Source: Lactonifactor longoviformis DSM 17459
GTDB lineage: Bacteria; Bacillota; Clostridia; Lachnospirales; Lachnospiraceae
Reading direction: 5' to 3'
DNA: 64,000 nt
Assembly: GCF_900129135.1 (NCBI RefSeq)
Contig: NZ_FQVI01000008.1
Span: 1 to 64,000 of the forward strand
A program made the translations under genes and the position numbers. The notes beneath the pieces are model-generated. The model made no database searches and was not told where the DNA came from. It saw nothing but the letters and a program-made list of their open reading frames with translations. Below, piece after piece: positions 1-7,769 of this stretch; within the stretch, counting starts at the first letter, position 1; each line of letters starts with the position of its first letter.

Positions 1-26
1 TGTTGTCGGCTGATTTCTTATCTCAG

Positions 27-226
27 CAGCAACTCTTAAATATTACCACAGGCTGTCGTGTCTGTCAATAACTTTTTTTATTTCTTTTTATCAGTTATTT
101 CCGTGTGACTCACAGCAACTTTTATATAATATCATAAGCAGTACGCCTTGTCAACAACTTTTTTACTTTTTTTCATTGCCTAACAGCAACTTTGATATAT
201 TACCATATCTTACCATTAACTGTCAA
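27..226 (-). promoter_or_regulatory. Triple tandem rRNA-type promoter array (leftward)
   Basis: Three near-identical promoter units read leftward. Unit 1 has -35 TTGACA (63-68) and -10 TAATAT (40-45), spacer 17. Unit 2 has TTGACA (149-154) and TATTAT (126-131), spacer 17. Unit 3 has TTGACA (221-226) and TAATAT (197-202), spacer 18. Each -35 is preceded on its own strand by an A-rich run like an UP element, and each -10 is followed by the same start-region word GTTGCTG (27-33, 113-119, 184-190). Tandem consensus promoters with a shared start sequence are typical of rRNA operons. The rRNA genes would lie left of base 1, so that assignment is inference; a tRNA or other stable-RNA cluster is the alternative. 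Confidence 0.75.
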
Positions 227-256
227 GGCTTTTTTATAATTATTTTAGCAAAAACC

Positions 257-343
257 GGAGAAGGAGGGATTTGAACCCTCGCGCCGCGTAAACGACCTAT
301 ACCCTTAGCAGGGGCACCTCTTCAGCCACTTGAGTACTTCTCC
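257..343 (-). tRNA. tRNA-Ser (anticodon GCT)
   Basis: The minus strand folds as an 87-nt class II tRNA. The acceptor stem GGAGAAG pairs with CTTCTCC, the anticodon loop is CTGCTAA (anticodon GCT, serine), there is a long variable arm, and the T loop reads TTCAAAT. CCA is not encoded. It lies just upstream of the rRNA-type promoter array and is transcribed in the same direction. Confidence 0.95.
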
Positions 344-396
344 AAATGCCTAACTAGAATAATTATATGCGTTCCCAATTTGGTGACGCACATGTT

Positions 397-425
397 ATTA
401 TACTTGCTAAAAACTCTTTTGTCAA
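397..425 (-). promoter_or_regulatory. Consensus sigma-A promoter of tRNA-Ser
   Basis: Reading leftward, TTGACA (420-425) and TATAAT (397-402) are both perfect consensus hexamers separated by 17 bases. They lie about 50 bases upstream of the tRNA-Ser 5' end, as expected for a stable-RNA gene. Confidence 0.85.
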
Positions 426-656
426 TAATTTTCTACAATATTTTTCCATAACTTTTTTACAGCTTTGTCATGAATTAATATCTTCTTTATATTATACCCA
501 GTTTTAAGTCAATTCTTGCATTATTTTACCATTAAATTTGCAGATAAAAGGATACCCTCTAAGATATTATTTTTTCTATCACAGGGGTACCCTCTCTACT
601 GCTAAGAAAAGCTATTTTTTACTTGAGCTTTTGCGAAAATGTACATCTAATACCCA

Positions 657-890
657 ATGACTCCTAAGGTTGCTTATGATACGATGCCTTCTCATGCAGC
701 TGCTAATCCAGAAATGAATCAACTATATATTAATGGTCACTTCTGCTATGTATTTAAATTTGATATTATCACCAACGGACTTGGTATCATCCGTCATATT
801 TCTTTCTACAATTAAAATGGCATTGCCCGTCAGAAATTCATCTGCCCCAAGACCACATGTTTCACGATTTCTACCTATTTTTAGTAAAAA
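657..890 (+). pseudogene. Decayed transposase fragment
   Basis: The 590-base gap between tRNA-Ser and the next gene holds no intact gene. A 52-codon stretch at 657-815 encodes a peptide containing the block YINGHFCYVFKF followed by TNGLGIIRHISFYN, which resembles the core of DDE transposases (IS1182-like) as I remember them. A stop follows, and a later reading frame gives a further similar piece containing KFICPKTTC, as if an internal part had been deleted. There is no start signal, ribosome binding site or flanking repeat. I call it a remnant of an insertion sequence; the family is uncertain. Confidence 0.45.
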
Positions 891-933
891 TAACGAACAA
901 ACTTAGCGAGTTTCACAATTACCTATAGATTTA

Positions 934-2616
934 TTAATTAGCAGCTTGATAAAATAAGTCTTTGCCTGTGGCCATAATTTTAATCCGAGTCTCCAAGTAC
1001 TTGCCCGGATTCACTACCTTATTGAGATTTATTTCTCCGTCGCTTTGTATGTCAATCTGCTCGCAAATCAACTGACCTCTGCTATTGTATATGTCCTCAC
1101 ACATACATGAAACAGAGGCGATCTCCAGGTTTTGATCCGTTATAATTTTTTCGGCGCATTCTCTGGTCACTTCTATTGCTTTGAGCAGTGCTTTTTCTTT
1201 TTCTTTGAATGAATATCTTCCTATTTTGGTATGTACCAGATATCCGAATCCCTGCTCTCCCGGCCGGATGATTGCTTCCACTTCCGCATGTATGCCTGCG
1301 GTCGCAGCGCCTACGGCGTTGGCTACTTCATAGTGCCTGGGCACTACAAGTTTGAAAGCATATTTTTCTCTGGCTATATGATACCAGGATTCTGCCGGAG
1401 CCCCGATGGCTACAATCGGCAGCTCTGAAATGCCATATTCCGATACATTATCATATATTTTGTCTGCAACCGCATCTTTTACCCTGCTTACATATTCGTC
1501 TGTATGAAGTCCCGCTTTGCTTGCCTGTTTCTCTATAGATGCGGCAGCCCTCTCTTTATCCCACTCCACAAATTCCTCTGTGTAGTGGAGTATATCAGTC
1601 GGAGTGACTGTATCTTGTCCTCCCCGGCAGGCAGGAAGCACTCTTTCCGGCCCTACTTTTATAGCACCGTCGATTAACTTAATGTCACTGTCTCCTCCCA
1701 AGCCGAAAGTATACAGTTTCGCTGACTTTATCCTTATTTTCCAGCTCCCGACCAACGCTCCCTCCAAGGAGAGCTCTACTCTTTTCTTTCGCACGATACC
1801 CGTATCTGTGGTGGTGCCGCCCATATCTGCGACTATTGCATCGTCCAATCCCGTAAGGTTGATTGCTCCTATTATACTTGATGCCGGCCCGGATAATACC
1901 GTATCCACCGGAGTTTTTTTAATCACATCGATTTTTATGATGCTGCCGTCGCCTTTAACTACAAAGACAGGGGCGCTTATATTATTTTCTTTAAGTACGG
2001 CCTTTATAGCCTTTACAAAGTTATTTATGATTGGAAGCAAACCCGCATTTATAATAGCTGTATTGGTTCTCTCCAAAAATCCCAAATTGCTTACAAGCTC
2101 ATGCCCGCACACCACAGGCAGCTCGCACATATTATTTATGATCTTCCTGACGCTCTGCTCAAGCACCGGATTTCGCACACTGGCCATCCCCGAAACAGCG
2201 ATGGAATCCACATGCGGCATCAATTCTTTCACTGCCTGCGCAACTTCTCCGGGCGTGATGTGCAAAAGCACACTTCCCTTGATATTTACGCTTCCGCTTA
2301 TCTGGTTTACAAATTCCGAAGCTAACTTTCCTCTCGGTGCTTCTCCTATGAGAATCAGTCCTACCTTGCTTATCTTGCCTTCTACAATTGCATTTGTAGC
2401 CAATGTAGTGGAGAGAACCACTTTCTTTATCTGCTTTCTTTCGCTGTCTGAAAGTCTGAGGTTGGCAATGCTGTTTCTTATGCCCTTTTCCAGCTCATCA
2501 TGAGTAGTAAAGGCCTTTGCTTTCCTCTCTACCCTCGCCTCTCCCTGCTTGCTGCTGTCAAGCAGAACAGCATCGGTGTAGGTGCCTCCGGTATCAATTC
2601 CGATAACATATGACAT
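934..2616 (-). CDS. Hydantoinase/oxoprolinase-family (HyuA-like) ATPase
   Basis: A 560-residue protein of the hydantoinase A/oxoprolinase family, whose core is an actin-like (ASKHA) nucleotide-binding fold. The N terminus carries the first phosphate-binding loop (GIDTGGTYTD, residues 6-15), and a second loop, ADMGGTTTD, lies near residue 265. It is shorter than full hydantoinase A or acetophenone carboxylase subunits, and no hydantoinase B partner is adjacent. It is the last gene of the operon that includes E1 alpha/beta, a lipoyl protein and a B12-binding protein. ASKHA proteins beside corrinoid enzymes (MutL of glutamate mutase, for example) are often reactivation or chaperone factors, so a reactivase role for the B12 partner is a plausible inference; hydrolysis of a cyclic amide is the family alternative. 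An AGGAGG-type site precedes the ATG. Confidence 0.85.
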   Translation of the reverse strand: MSYVIGIDTGGTYTDAVLLDSSKQGEARVERKAKAFTTHDELEKGIRNSIANLRLSDSERKQIKKVVLSTTLATNAIVEGKISKVGLILIGEAPRGKLASEFVNQISGSVNIKGSVLLHITPGEVAQAVKELMPHVDSIAVSGMASVRNPVLEQSVRKIINNMCELPVVCGHELVSNLGFLERTNTAIINAGLLPIINNFVKAIKAVLKENNISAPVFVVKGDGSIIKIDVIKKTPVDTVLSGPASSIIGAINLTGLDDAIVADMGGTTTDTGIVRKKRVELSLEGALVGSWKIRIKSAKLYTFGLGGDSDIKLIDGAIKVGPERVLPACRGGQDTVTPTDILHYTEEFVEWDKERAAASIEKQASKAGLHTDEYVSRVKDAVADKIYDNVSEYGISELPIVAIGAPAESWYHIAREKYAFKLVVPRHYEVANAVGAATAGIHAEVEAIIRPGEQGFGYLVHTKIGRYSFKEKEKALLKAIEVTRECAEKIITDQNLEIASVSCMCEDIYNSRGQLICEQIDIQSDGEINLNKVVNPGKYLETRIKIMATGKDLFYQAAN

Positions 2617-2634
2617 ATAATCCTCCTAAATCCC

Positions 2635-2666
2635 ATCCTGCTTCCGGTCTTGTGCGGAAGCAGGAT
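2635..2666 (-). other. Intercistronic hairpin
   Basis: A perfect 12-bp inverted repeat, ATCCTGCTTCCG (2635-2646) and its complement (2655-2666), with an 8-base loop, sits between the B12-protein stop and the HyuA-like start. No U-run follows it in the direction of transcription. An mRNA-stabilising or partial attenuation element is therefore more likely than a terminator. Confidence 0.6.
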
Positions 2667-2701
2667 ATTCTTTAGCTTTTCATCTTACTAAATGAGTTTA
2701 C

Positions 2702-4474
2702 CTATCTGAGAAGAGCTTGCATAACTTCTTCCACATTTCTGGTCACGATGATACCAAGGTCTTCAATCTGCTTCGTCACATCCGTAGGCTCCAGAGCGTC
2801 TTCATCCTCGAAGCTCATCATTACGCCGCCCATGATGAATTTATAGTTTTTGTTTCTGGAGTCGGCCAATTTTTTGAGCAATTTTGCATATGGAAGAGCC
2901 TGTCCGTTGTGCAAGGATATACAAATATCCGTGATACCCTGCTCGTCGGCAAGATCTAAAATGTCAAGCGCCTCCAGCTGGTTGCCGCCGTAATACACAT
3001 CCACGCCCAGCCTCTTCATGGTTTCGGAAATTACAAGAGCACCGCAATAATGTATGTCTCCGGATGCCATGCATACACTTCTGCCTTTTACTTTAGGTAC
3101 GATTTCGTTGTCTTTCAGCTCTTCAACAAATTCGTCAATCAGCTTTTGAGATCTTTCCCAAAGTGTAGCAGGCATCAGCGGTATGATCTGATCATTTCCG
3201 TCCTGCACTACGGAAGGGTGGAACATTTTTTCAAATCTCGTAGGATCCAGTCTCTTAAGCACTACCAGCATCTCTGTAGGGTTTGTAATGTCCACGCCGG
3301 CTTCTTTCAGACCCGTAAGTATGTTTTGGAACATCTTATCAGAGAAGTCCACAAGCTCATCGCTCAGTTTTTCGATCATAGTCCAATCCATATTTACTCC
3401 GAAGTAGTCTGCCATTTCCTCGGAGCGCTGGCACGCGCAGCTCATGTCGAGGATTTCCTCAAGAGTAGGGATAGTAACCTTTTCGTTCATAGGCACCGGG
3501 ATATATCCACAGCCCAGTCTGTATTTTTTAACTACCAGTATCAGCATCATGGCTTCTGCTACAGCAAATGAAAAGTTGCCATGTACATGATGATCCCACG
3601 AATCTACTGTATTTCCGTTTACATATCCCATGCCCGGCTGGTCATCCTTTGAGAATACTTTCGTACCTGCGATTACCATGGAGGCCATGTTTATGAGATT
3701 TGATGTAAAATTGCCGAAGCTGTATGAATAACGAGCCTTGCAAAGGTCTGATACGATGTATCTTTCAAGTCTGCCCCATGCGAGAGAGGAAGCAAAGTCC
3801 ATGTAATATGCAGGAGCTGTATCGTCCATATTGGAGTTTGCAATAACTTTTTCGCCGTATTTGGCCGCTACGATGCCTAGAGCCTTTACATTTTCATTTT
3901 GATTCCATACTTCATCCGGGCAGCCCGGCGCTACCTGGAAAAATGTGCCGATAAGACCTGTATATGTACTTCCCGCTTTCAGCGAGTTTATCGTGGTATA
4001 TACTGCATTCGGCCAGCCAAGGTGGTTATCCGCATAAATTACATGTACATCGGAAGCCATGGCCAGATCTACCCAGTCCTGAGGCTCTTCCAGCATATAT
4101 CCCAAAGCCAGAGGAAGGTTTTCCCTCTTGTCCTTAGGTACGCCTACCGTGTTTTGAGGCAGCTGATGTACACAGCTGATGCACAGTCCTGTTTCCTCAT
4201 TCCATTTTTGGACTGCCTTCATACCTTCTATTTCTTCCTCGAGTGTGGCGAACCCCTCCAGGATCTTCCACATTACCTTGCCTTCTTCCGCCTTCCTCAA
4301 CAGATAGTCAGCCAGGTTTTTGACTCCATGTTTTTTGAAGAACGGCGTCTCCGGAATTTCAATGCCTTTTCCTATTTCATATCCTTCCTGCCATGACTTT
4401 TTCCAATCAGGAAGATTCTCCGGTATCATGCTCGCAATATATTCTCTATCGGTTTTGCTCAATATTTCACTCAT
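2702..4474 (-). CDS. Cobalamin (B12)-binding-domain protein, unassigned function
   Basis: A 590-residue protein. The last roughly 125 residues look like a B12-binding Rossmann domain: the DxHxxG signature is present as DIHYCG (residues 473-478), followed by the LEALDILDLADEQ helix and a GG at about 549-550. Residues 1-450 are a large soluble domain, rich in aromatic, Asn and His patches, that I do not recognise. The overall plan (large catalytic domain plus C-terminal B12 domain) resembles adenosylcobalamin mutases, but I cannot place it in the glutamate, methylmalonyl-CoA or aminomutase families. It is followed at 85 bases by the HyuA-like ATPase and preceded by a lipoyl carrier and E1 subunits. 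B12 binding by a conserved His (475) is predicted from the motif; the reaction is unknown. Confidence 0.75.
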   Translation of the reverse strand: MSEILSKTDREYIASMIPENLPDWKKSWQEGYEIGKGIEIPETPFFKKHGVKNLADYLLRKAEEGKVMWKILEGFATLEEEIEGMKAVQKWNEETGLCISCVHQLPQNTVGVPKDKRENLPLALGYMLEEPQDWVDLAMASDVHVIYADNHLGWPNAVYTTINSLKAGSTYTGLIGTFFQVAPGCPDEVWNQNENVKALGIVAAKYGEKVIANSNMDDTAPAYYMDFASSLAWGRLERYIVSDLCKARYSYSFGNFTSNLINMASMVIAGTKVFSKDDQPGMGYVNGNTVDSWDHHVHGNFSFAVAEAMMLILVVKKYRLGCGYIPVPMNEKVTIPTLEEILDMSCACQRSEEMADYFGVNMDWTMIEKLSDELVDFSDKMFQNILTGLKEAGVDITNPTEMLVVLKRLDPTRFEKMFHPSVVQDGNDQIIPLMPATLWERSQKLIDEFVEELKDNEIVPKVKGRSVCMASGDIHYCGALVISETMKRLGVDVYYGGNQLEALDILDLADEQGITDICISLHNGQALPYAKLLKKLADSRNKNYKFIMGGVMMSFEDEDALEPTDVTKQIEDLGIIVTRNVEEVMQALLR

Positions 4475-4524
4475 GTTCTTATATACCTTTCATTTGAACT
4501 ATATAAAATCACTGCCAGGATACT

Positions 4525-4788
4525 TTACAGAGCTCCAGAAATATCTTCATCTGCGTCCGCAATAATAGCCAGAGGTGTCTGACAAGGCACAGTTTCTCCT
4601 GCCTGTACCAAGATCTTTCTTACCACGCCGAAAGCCTCCGCTTCGATTTCATTTGTGAGTTTATCTGTTTCAACTACAAACAGAGAATCTTCTTCATTAA
4701 CTGTATCGCCTTCTTTTACGAGCCACTCCGCAAGTTTGCCCTCTTTCATCGTAATGCCCATCTTAGGCATGCTTACTACAGTCACCAT
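4525..4788 (-). CDS. Free-standing lipoyl-domain carrier protein
   Basis: An 87-residue protein consisting only of a biotinyl/lipoyl attachment domain. The hairpin motif ETDKLTNEIEA places the modifiable lysine at residue 43, and Asp-Lys is the form typical of lipoylated E2 domains. A normal 2-oxoacid or acetoin dehydrogenase E2 would continue into a peripheral-subunit-binding region and a catalytic acyltransferase core; here a stop follows at once. It lies 34 bases downstream of the E1 beta gene and 50 bases upstream of the B12-protein gene. The inferred role is a mobile swinging arm accepting the acyl group from E1. It could instead be biotinylated, but the DK context favours lipoate. Confidence 0.88.
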   Translation of the reverse strand: MVTVVSMPKMGITMKEGKLAEWLVKEGDTVNEEDSLFVVETDKLTNEIEAEAFGVVRKILVQAGETVPCQTPLAIIADADEDISGAL

Positions 4789-4822
4789 TTCCTTTTCTCC
4801 TTTTCCTTATACTCAACAATAA

Positions 4823-5794
4823 TTACATTACGGATTTAATCGCCTGTATGATGTCTTCTGTCTGCGGTATCACAAGGCTTTCAAGCTCAATCGCAAATGG
4901 GATCGGGGTATTAAGCGCGCCCACTCTCACAATCTTGCTCTTCAAAGAATCAAACATGTCTTCTGCAATGTTCGATGCCATTTCGGCAGACCATGCTCCT
5001 CGCTTGCACTCCTCAGTCACTACTACAGCTCTGTGCGTTTTGGATATAGATTTGTAAATTGTTTCTTTATCCAGTGGGAATAGGCTTCTCGGATCAACCA
5101 CTTCCACACTGACGCCTTCTTCAGCCAGTGCTTTGGCTGCATCCAGAGCCTTGTGTACGCACAGACCAGTGGCGATAACTGTGACATCGCTGCCTTCTTT
5201 CTTGACATCAGCTTTTCCGATTGGAATCGGTTCAAAGGTTTCAGACACTTCGCCTGTTGTTTGATAAAGCAATTCGTGCTCGCAAACTACTACCGGGTTT
5301 TCATCGCGTATAGCAGCGATAATAAGCCCCTGCGCATCCGCAGGTGTGGAAGGATATACCACCTTAAGACCCGGGATGTGTACAAGCAGACCCTCCAGGC
5401 TCTGAGAGTGCTGTGCGGCGCACTGCAGTCCACCTCCTACCGCCATTCTCAGCGTCATCGGCACTTTCATGCCGCCGCCGTACATATAACGGAATTTTGC
5501 AGCCTGATTCATGATCTGGTCTGCCGCGCAAAGCATGAAGTCGTTATACATTATCTCAGCCACAGGCACCATGCCAGTCAAAGCAGAACCGGCCGCGATA
5601 CCTGTAATCGCCTGCTCTGCAATTGGTGTGTCATAGACACGCCCAGGCCCGAATTCAGCAAGCAGGCCCGCTGTTGCTCCGAATGAACCGTTGAAAACGC
5701 CTATGTCTTCTCCGATACAATATACATCCGGGTTTCTCAGCATTTCATTCCTTATTGCATCTCTGATCGCTTCTGAATATAATTTAGTTACCAT
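4823..5794 (-). CDS. TPP-dependent 2-oxoacid/acetoin dehydrogenase E1 beta subunit
   Basis: A 323-residue protein matching the full length of E1 beta subunits (acetoin dehydrogenase AcoB, pyruvate dehydrogenase PdhB). It contains the typical GEDIGVFNGSFGAT start region, the DTPIAEQAITGIAAGSAL segment and a C-terminal transketolase domain. With the alpha subunit it would form an alpha2beta2 enzyme that decarboxylates or cleaves its substrate on thiamine diphosphate and transfers the acyl unit to lipoyl-lysine. Its ATG overlaps the alpha-subunit stop by seven bases, indicating translational coupling. No E2 catalytic core or E3 (dihydrolipoyl dehydrogenase) gene lies in the cluster. The substrate cannot be told from sequence. 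Confidence 0.93.
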   Translation of the reverse strand: MVTKLYSEAIRDAIRNEMLRNPDVYCIGEDIGVFNGSFGATAGLLAEFGPGRVYDTPIAEQAITGIAAGSALTGMVPVAEIMYNDFMLCAADQIMNQAAKFRYMYGGGMKVPMTLRMAVGGGLQCAAQHSQSLEGLLVHIPGLKVVYPSTPADAQGLIIAAIRDENPVVVCEHELLYQTTGEVSETFEPIPIGKADVKKEGSDVTVIATGLCVHKALDAAKALAEEGVSVEVVDPRSLFPLDKETIYKSISKTHRAVVVTEECKRGAWSAEMASNIAEDMFDSLKSKIVRVGALNTPIPFAIELESLVIPQTEDIIQAIKSVM

Positions 5795-6774
5795 GGTCTG
5801 CCCTCCTCCACAATATCAGTATAGACATCTGTAAACGCACTCATCTTATCAGGGTGCGGACTGTTCAGAGCAAATTCATTTGCCTTTACGATTTCAGCAT
5901 CGATGGAGGCCTTAATGGCTGTGAATTCTTCTTCTGTTACACCGCAGTTTACCATAAGATATTTTTCAAATCTTGCGATAGGCTCTCTGTCCTTTGATTT
6001 CCACATTTTGATTTCTTCTTTCGGACGGTAGTTGTCCGGATCTCCTTCAAAATGTCCTCTCCAGCGGTATGTCTTGCATTCAATAAATGTCGGGCCTTCT
6101 CCTTTTCTTGCACGCTCGATGGCCTTGCGAGCTTCCTCGTATACGGCAAGCACATCGTTGCCGTCAATTGTCACTGCGGGCATATCATAGGCAAGAGCTC
6201 TGGTAGCAGTATCTTTAATCGGAATTCCTTTCGATATATGGCAGGAAATGCCATATTGATTGTTTTCATTTACAAAAACAACCGGAAGTTTCCAGAGACT
6301 TGCAATGTTCATGGCTTCATGGGAAGAACCCTCGGCAGTTGCTCCGTCTCCAAAGAAACATATGCACACTTTGTTTGTTTTCTTCGCTTTTGCAGTAAAT
6401 GCAGCGCCGCAGGCCAGATTGAATCCGCCTCCTACAATACCATTGGAACCCAGGATTCCGCGGCTTGTGTCAGCGATATGCATGGATCCTCCCTTGCCTT
6501 TGCAGTATCCGGTTTTGCGTCCGTAAAGCTCAGCGAGCATCAGCTTTAGATCTGCACCTTTTGCAATAAGATGGCCGTGTCCTCTGTGTGTGCTTGTGAT
6601 GTAATCGTCATCCGACAGATTTGCGCACACGCCGGTGGCTATTGCTTCTTCTCCTATATAGGTATGTAAATCTCCGCGAATGATGCCGGCTGCGAAACTC
6701 TTGGCCGCATGCTGTTCAAATTTACGGATTTTTTGCATAGTCCCATACAATTCCAGTAATTTTTCTTTCTCCAT
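5788..6774 (-). CDS. TPP-dependent 2-oxoacid/acetoin dehydrogenase E1 alpha subunit
   Basis: A 328-residue E1 alpha subunit. The thiamine diphosphate/Mg motif begins with GDG (residues 142-144) and ends with NENNQ (169-173), and the GKGGSMHIAD loop is at 93-102. The frame is open further upstream, but the start at 6774 is chosen because AGGAGG lies six bases before it and family proteins begin at this point. It is the first enzyme gene of the five-gene operon (E1 alpha, E1 beta, lipoyl carrier, B12 protein, HyuA-like ATPase). Length and motifs fit AcoA/PdhA-type enzymes; acetoin dehydrogenase-like chemistry is the nearest family guess. Confidence 0.93.
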   Translation of the reverse strand: MEKEKLLELYGTMQKIRKFEQHAAKSFAAGIIRGDLHTYIGEEAIATGVCANLSDDDYITSTHRGHGHLIAKGADLKLMLAELYGRKTGYCKGKGGSMHIADTSRGILGSNGIVGGGFNLACGAAFTAKAKKTNKVCICFFGDGATAEGSSHEAMNIASLWKLPVVFVNENNQYGISCHISKGIPIKDTATRALAYDMPAVTIDGNDVLAVYEEARKAIERARKGEGPTFIECKTYRWRGHFEGDPDNYRPKEEIKMWKSKDREPIARFEKYLMVNCGVTEEEFTAIKASIDAEIVKANEFALNSPHPDKMSAFTDVYTDIVEEGRPW

Positions 6775-6812
6775 TACAAACCTCCTTGTCGATAAAAATA
6801 AATTAGATTCTA

Positions 6813-6966
6813 GTGTCAAAAGATATATTAAAAGTAACCTTGAAAATTGAATATATGCGAGAGCCATCAGCATCCAGATTCCTCTGATGGTAGATAAAGC
6901 AGTTATAGTCATCTCTCGCGTTTTCAAGGTACAAATATATATCAAAGGCCATTAACCTTTTGACAC
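6813..6966. repeat. 154-bp nested imperfect inverted repeat in operon leader
   Basis: The ends are exact complements: GTGTCAAAAG (6813-6822) and CTTTTGACAC (6957-6966). Inside are further paired blocks: GATATAT with ATATATC, ACCTTGAAAA with TTTTCAAGGT, GCGAGAG with CTCTCGC, and a central CCATCAG with CTGATGG. The whole stretch could fold into one long interrupted hairpin in the leader of the E1 operon transcript. It is either a structured 5'-UTR element or a small palindromic (MITE-like) insertion. I see no clear target duplication and no U-run. Confidence 0.65.
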
Positions 6967-6986
6967 CCAAATCTAAATATACTTAT

Positions 6987-7133
6987 TTATGCCAACATTT
7001 TACCGATTGCCGTAACTTTTATATGCATTACCAGATACTTGAAGCCGCAACGGTCTTCGTCATCTGCAAGCGCTTCTCTCAGCTCGTTTACCCAGTGCTC
7101 CGCATAGATGATACCCTCCTGCGAGCTGTACAT
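6987..7133 (-). CDS. Short leader ORF, 48 codons, unknown
   Basis: An ATG-started frame of 48 codons lies between the operon promoter and the inverted repeat. It begins MYSSQEGIIYAEHWV and ends AIGKMLA. Its base composition is more gene-like (balanced GC, charged helix ELREALADDEDR) than the very AT-rich flanks. The ATG has no good Shine-Dalgarno site and an in-frame stop lies four codons upstream. It may be a leader peptide, a small protein, or the surviving end of a deleted gene. I recognise no family. Confidence 0.35.
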   Translation of the reverse strand: MYSSQEGIIYAEHWVNELREALADDEDRCGFKYLVMHIKVTAIGKMLA

Positions 7134-7279
7134 GCTTACAATCTATATAAAAACCTTCTTCAAATTAATCATCGCCCAATTTACAGCGTTTCTTTAATAT
7201 TTTTTTGTTTTTTATTGTAACTTTATATCTTTTTATTACTATTTTTATTACTCTTTTCGTTACACTTTTAATTAGTCTA

Positions 7280-7308
7280 ATAATAACTCATTTCATTAAT
7301 TTTGTCAA
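7280..7308 (-). promoter_or_regulatory. Sigma-A promoter of the E1/lipoyl/B12 operon
   Basis: Reading leftward, TTGACA (7303-7308) and TATTAT (7280-7285) are spaced by 17 bases, and no closer promoter of this quality was seen upstream of the E1 alpha gene. Transcription from here would give a leader of about 500 bases containing the short ORF and the 154-bp inverted repeat. Confidence 0.7.
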
Positions 7309-7704
7309 TAACCAGATGGTAGTTCAGCAGTTGAATATTATAAAAAATTGCAAAGCCTTGAAATTGAATGATTATAATGATTTTTTTGAATTATATTGCA
7401 AATAAAAAATAAACCCGGTCTTTACCCTTAAAAAGTAATGGATGAAATGGATTTTACTGTTTTATCAGTATAATATTCAGGCATGTGTAAATAAACTCAT
7501 GAAATATAAAGAAAATTTTGAAATTATGGGAAGAGACCATAAAAATAAAGTCATGAAGGCTAATGAACATTGGGAAAAATTGAGAGAGAAATCTCAAGCG
7601 AATATCCAAAGTGAGAAAGGAATTTTAAATCGTTGTACGGCAGAAAAGGTTTACAGGAACCGTACCTTTATTTTTTGTACCCTAAAAAAATTAGTCTACA
7701 GTCT
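7309..7704. other. AT-rich intergenic stretch, no supported gene
   Basis: An open frame crosses part of this region on the + strand, but it has no ribosome binding site, runs through the downstream terminator and overlaps the plsC end, so I do not call it. Near 7646-7677 a short AAAGGT/ACCTTT stem followed by a T-run might be a weak rightward terminator. Otherwise I see nothing definite. Confidence 0.4.
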
Positions 7705-7735
7705 AAAACCCCCGAGTTATTATTTCGGAGGTTTT
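7705..7735. terminator. Bidirectional terminator after plsC
   Basis: AAAACCCCCGA (7705-7715) can pair with TTCGGAGGTTTT (7724-7735) around a short AT loop. The stem is flanked by A and T runs and lies 35 bases past the plsC stop. Confidence 0.6.
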
Positions 7736-7769
7736 ACAATAATATATTTAGAGGAAAAACATTTTGTTT

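Noticed and set aside
1604-2503. 299-codon + strand open frame opposite the HyuA-like gene
   Set aside because: No ribosome binding site, unusual Ser/Thr/Ile-rich content, and the minus strand has clear phosphate-binding loops.
6775-6945. Longer N terminus (57 extra codons) of E1 alpha
   Set aside because: The extension runs through the inverted repeat and is hydrophobic and unlike E1 alpha; a proper AGGAGG precedes 6774.
7310-7345. tRNA D-arm-like word GGTAGTTCAGCAG
   Set aside because: No anticodon stem, T-loop or acceptor pairing can be formed around it.
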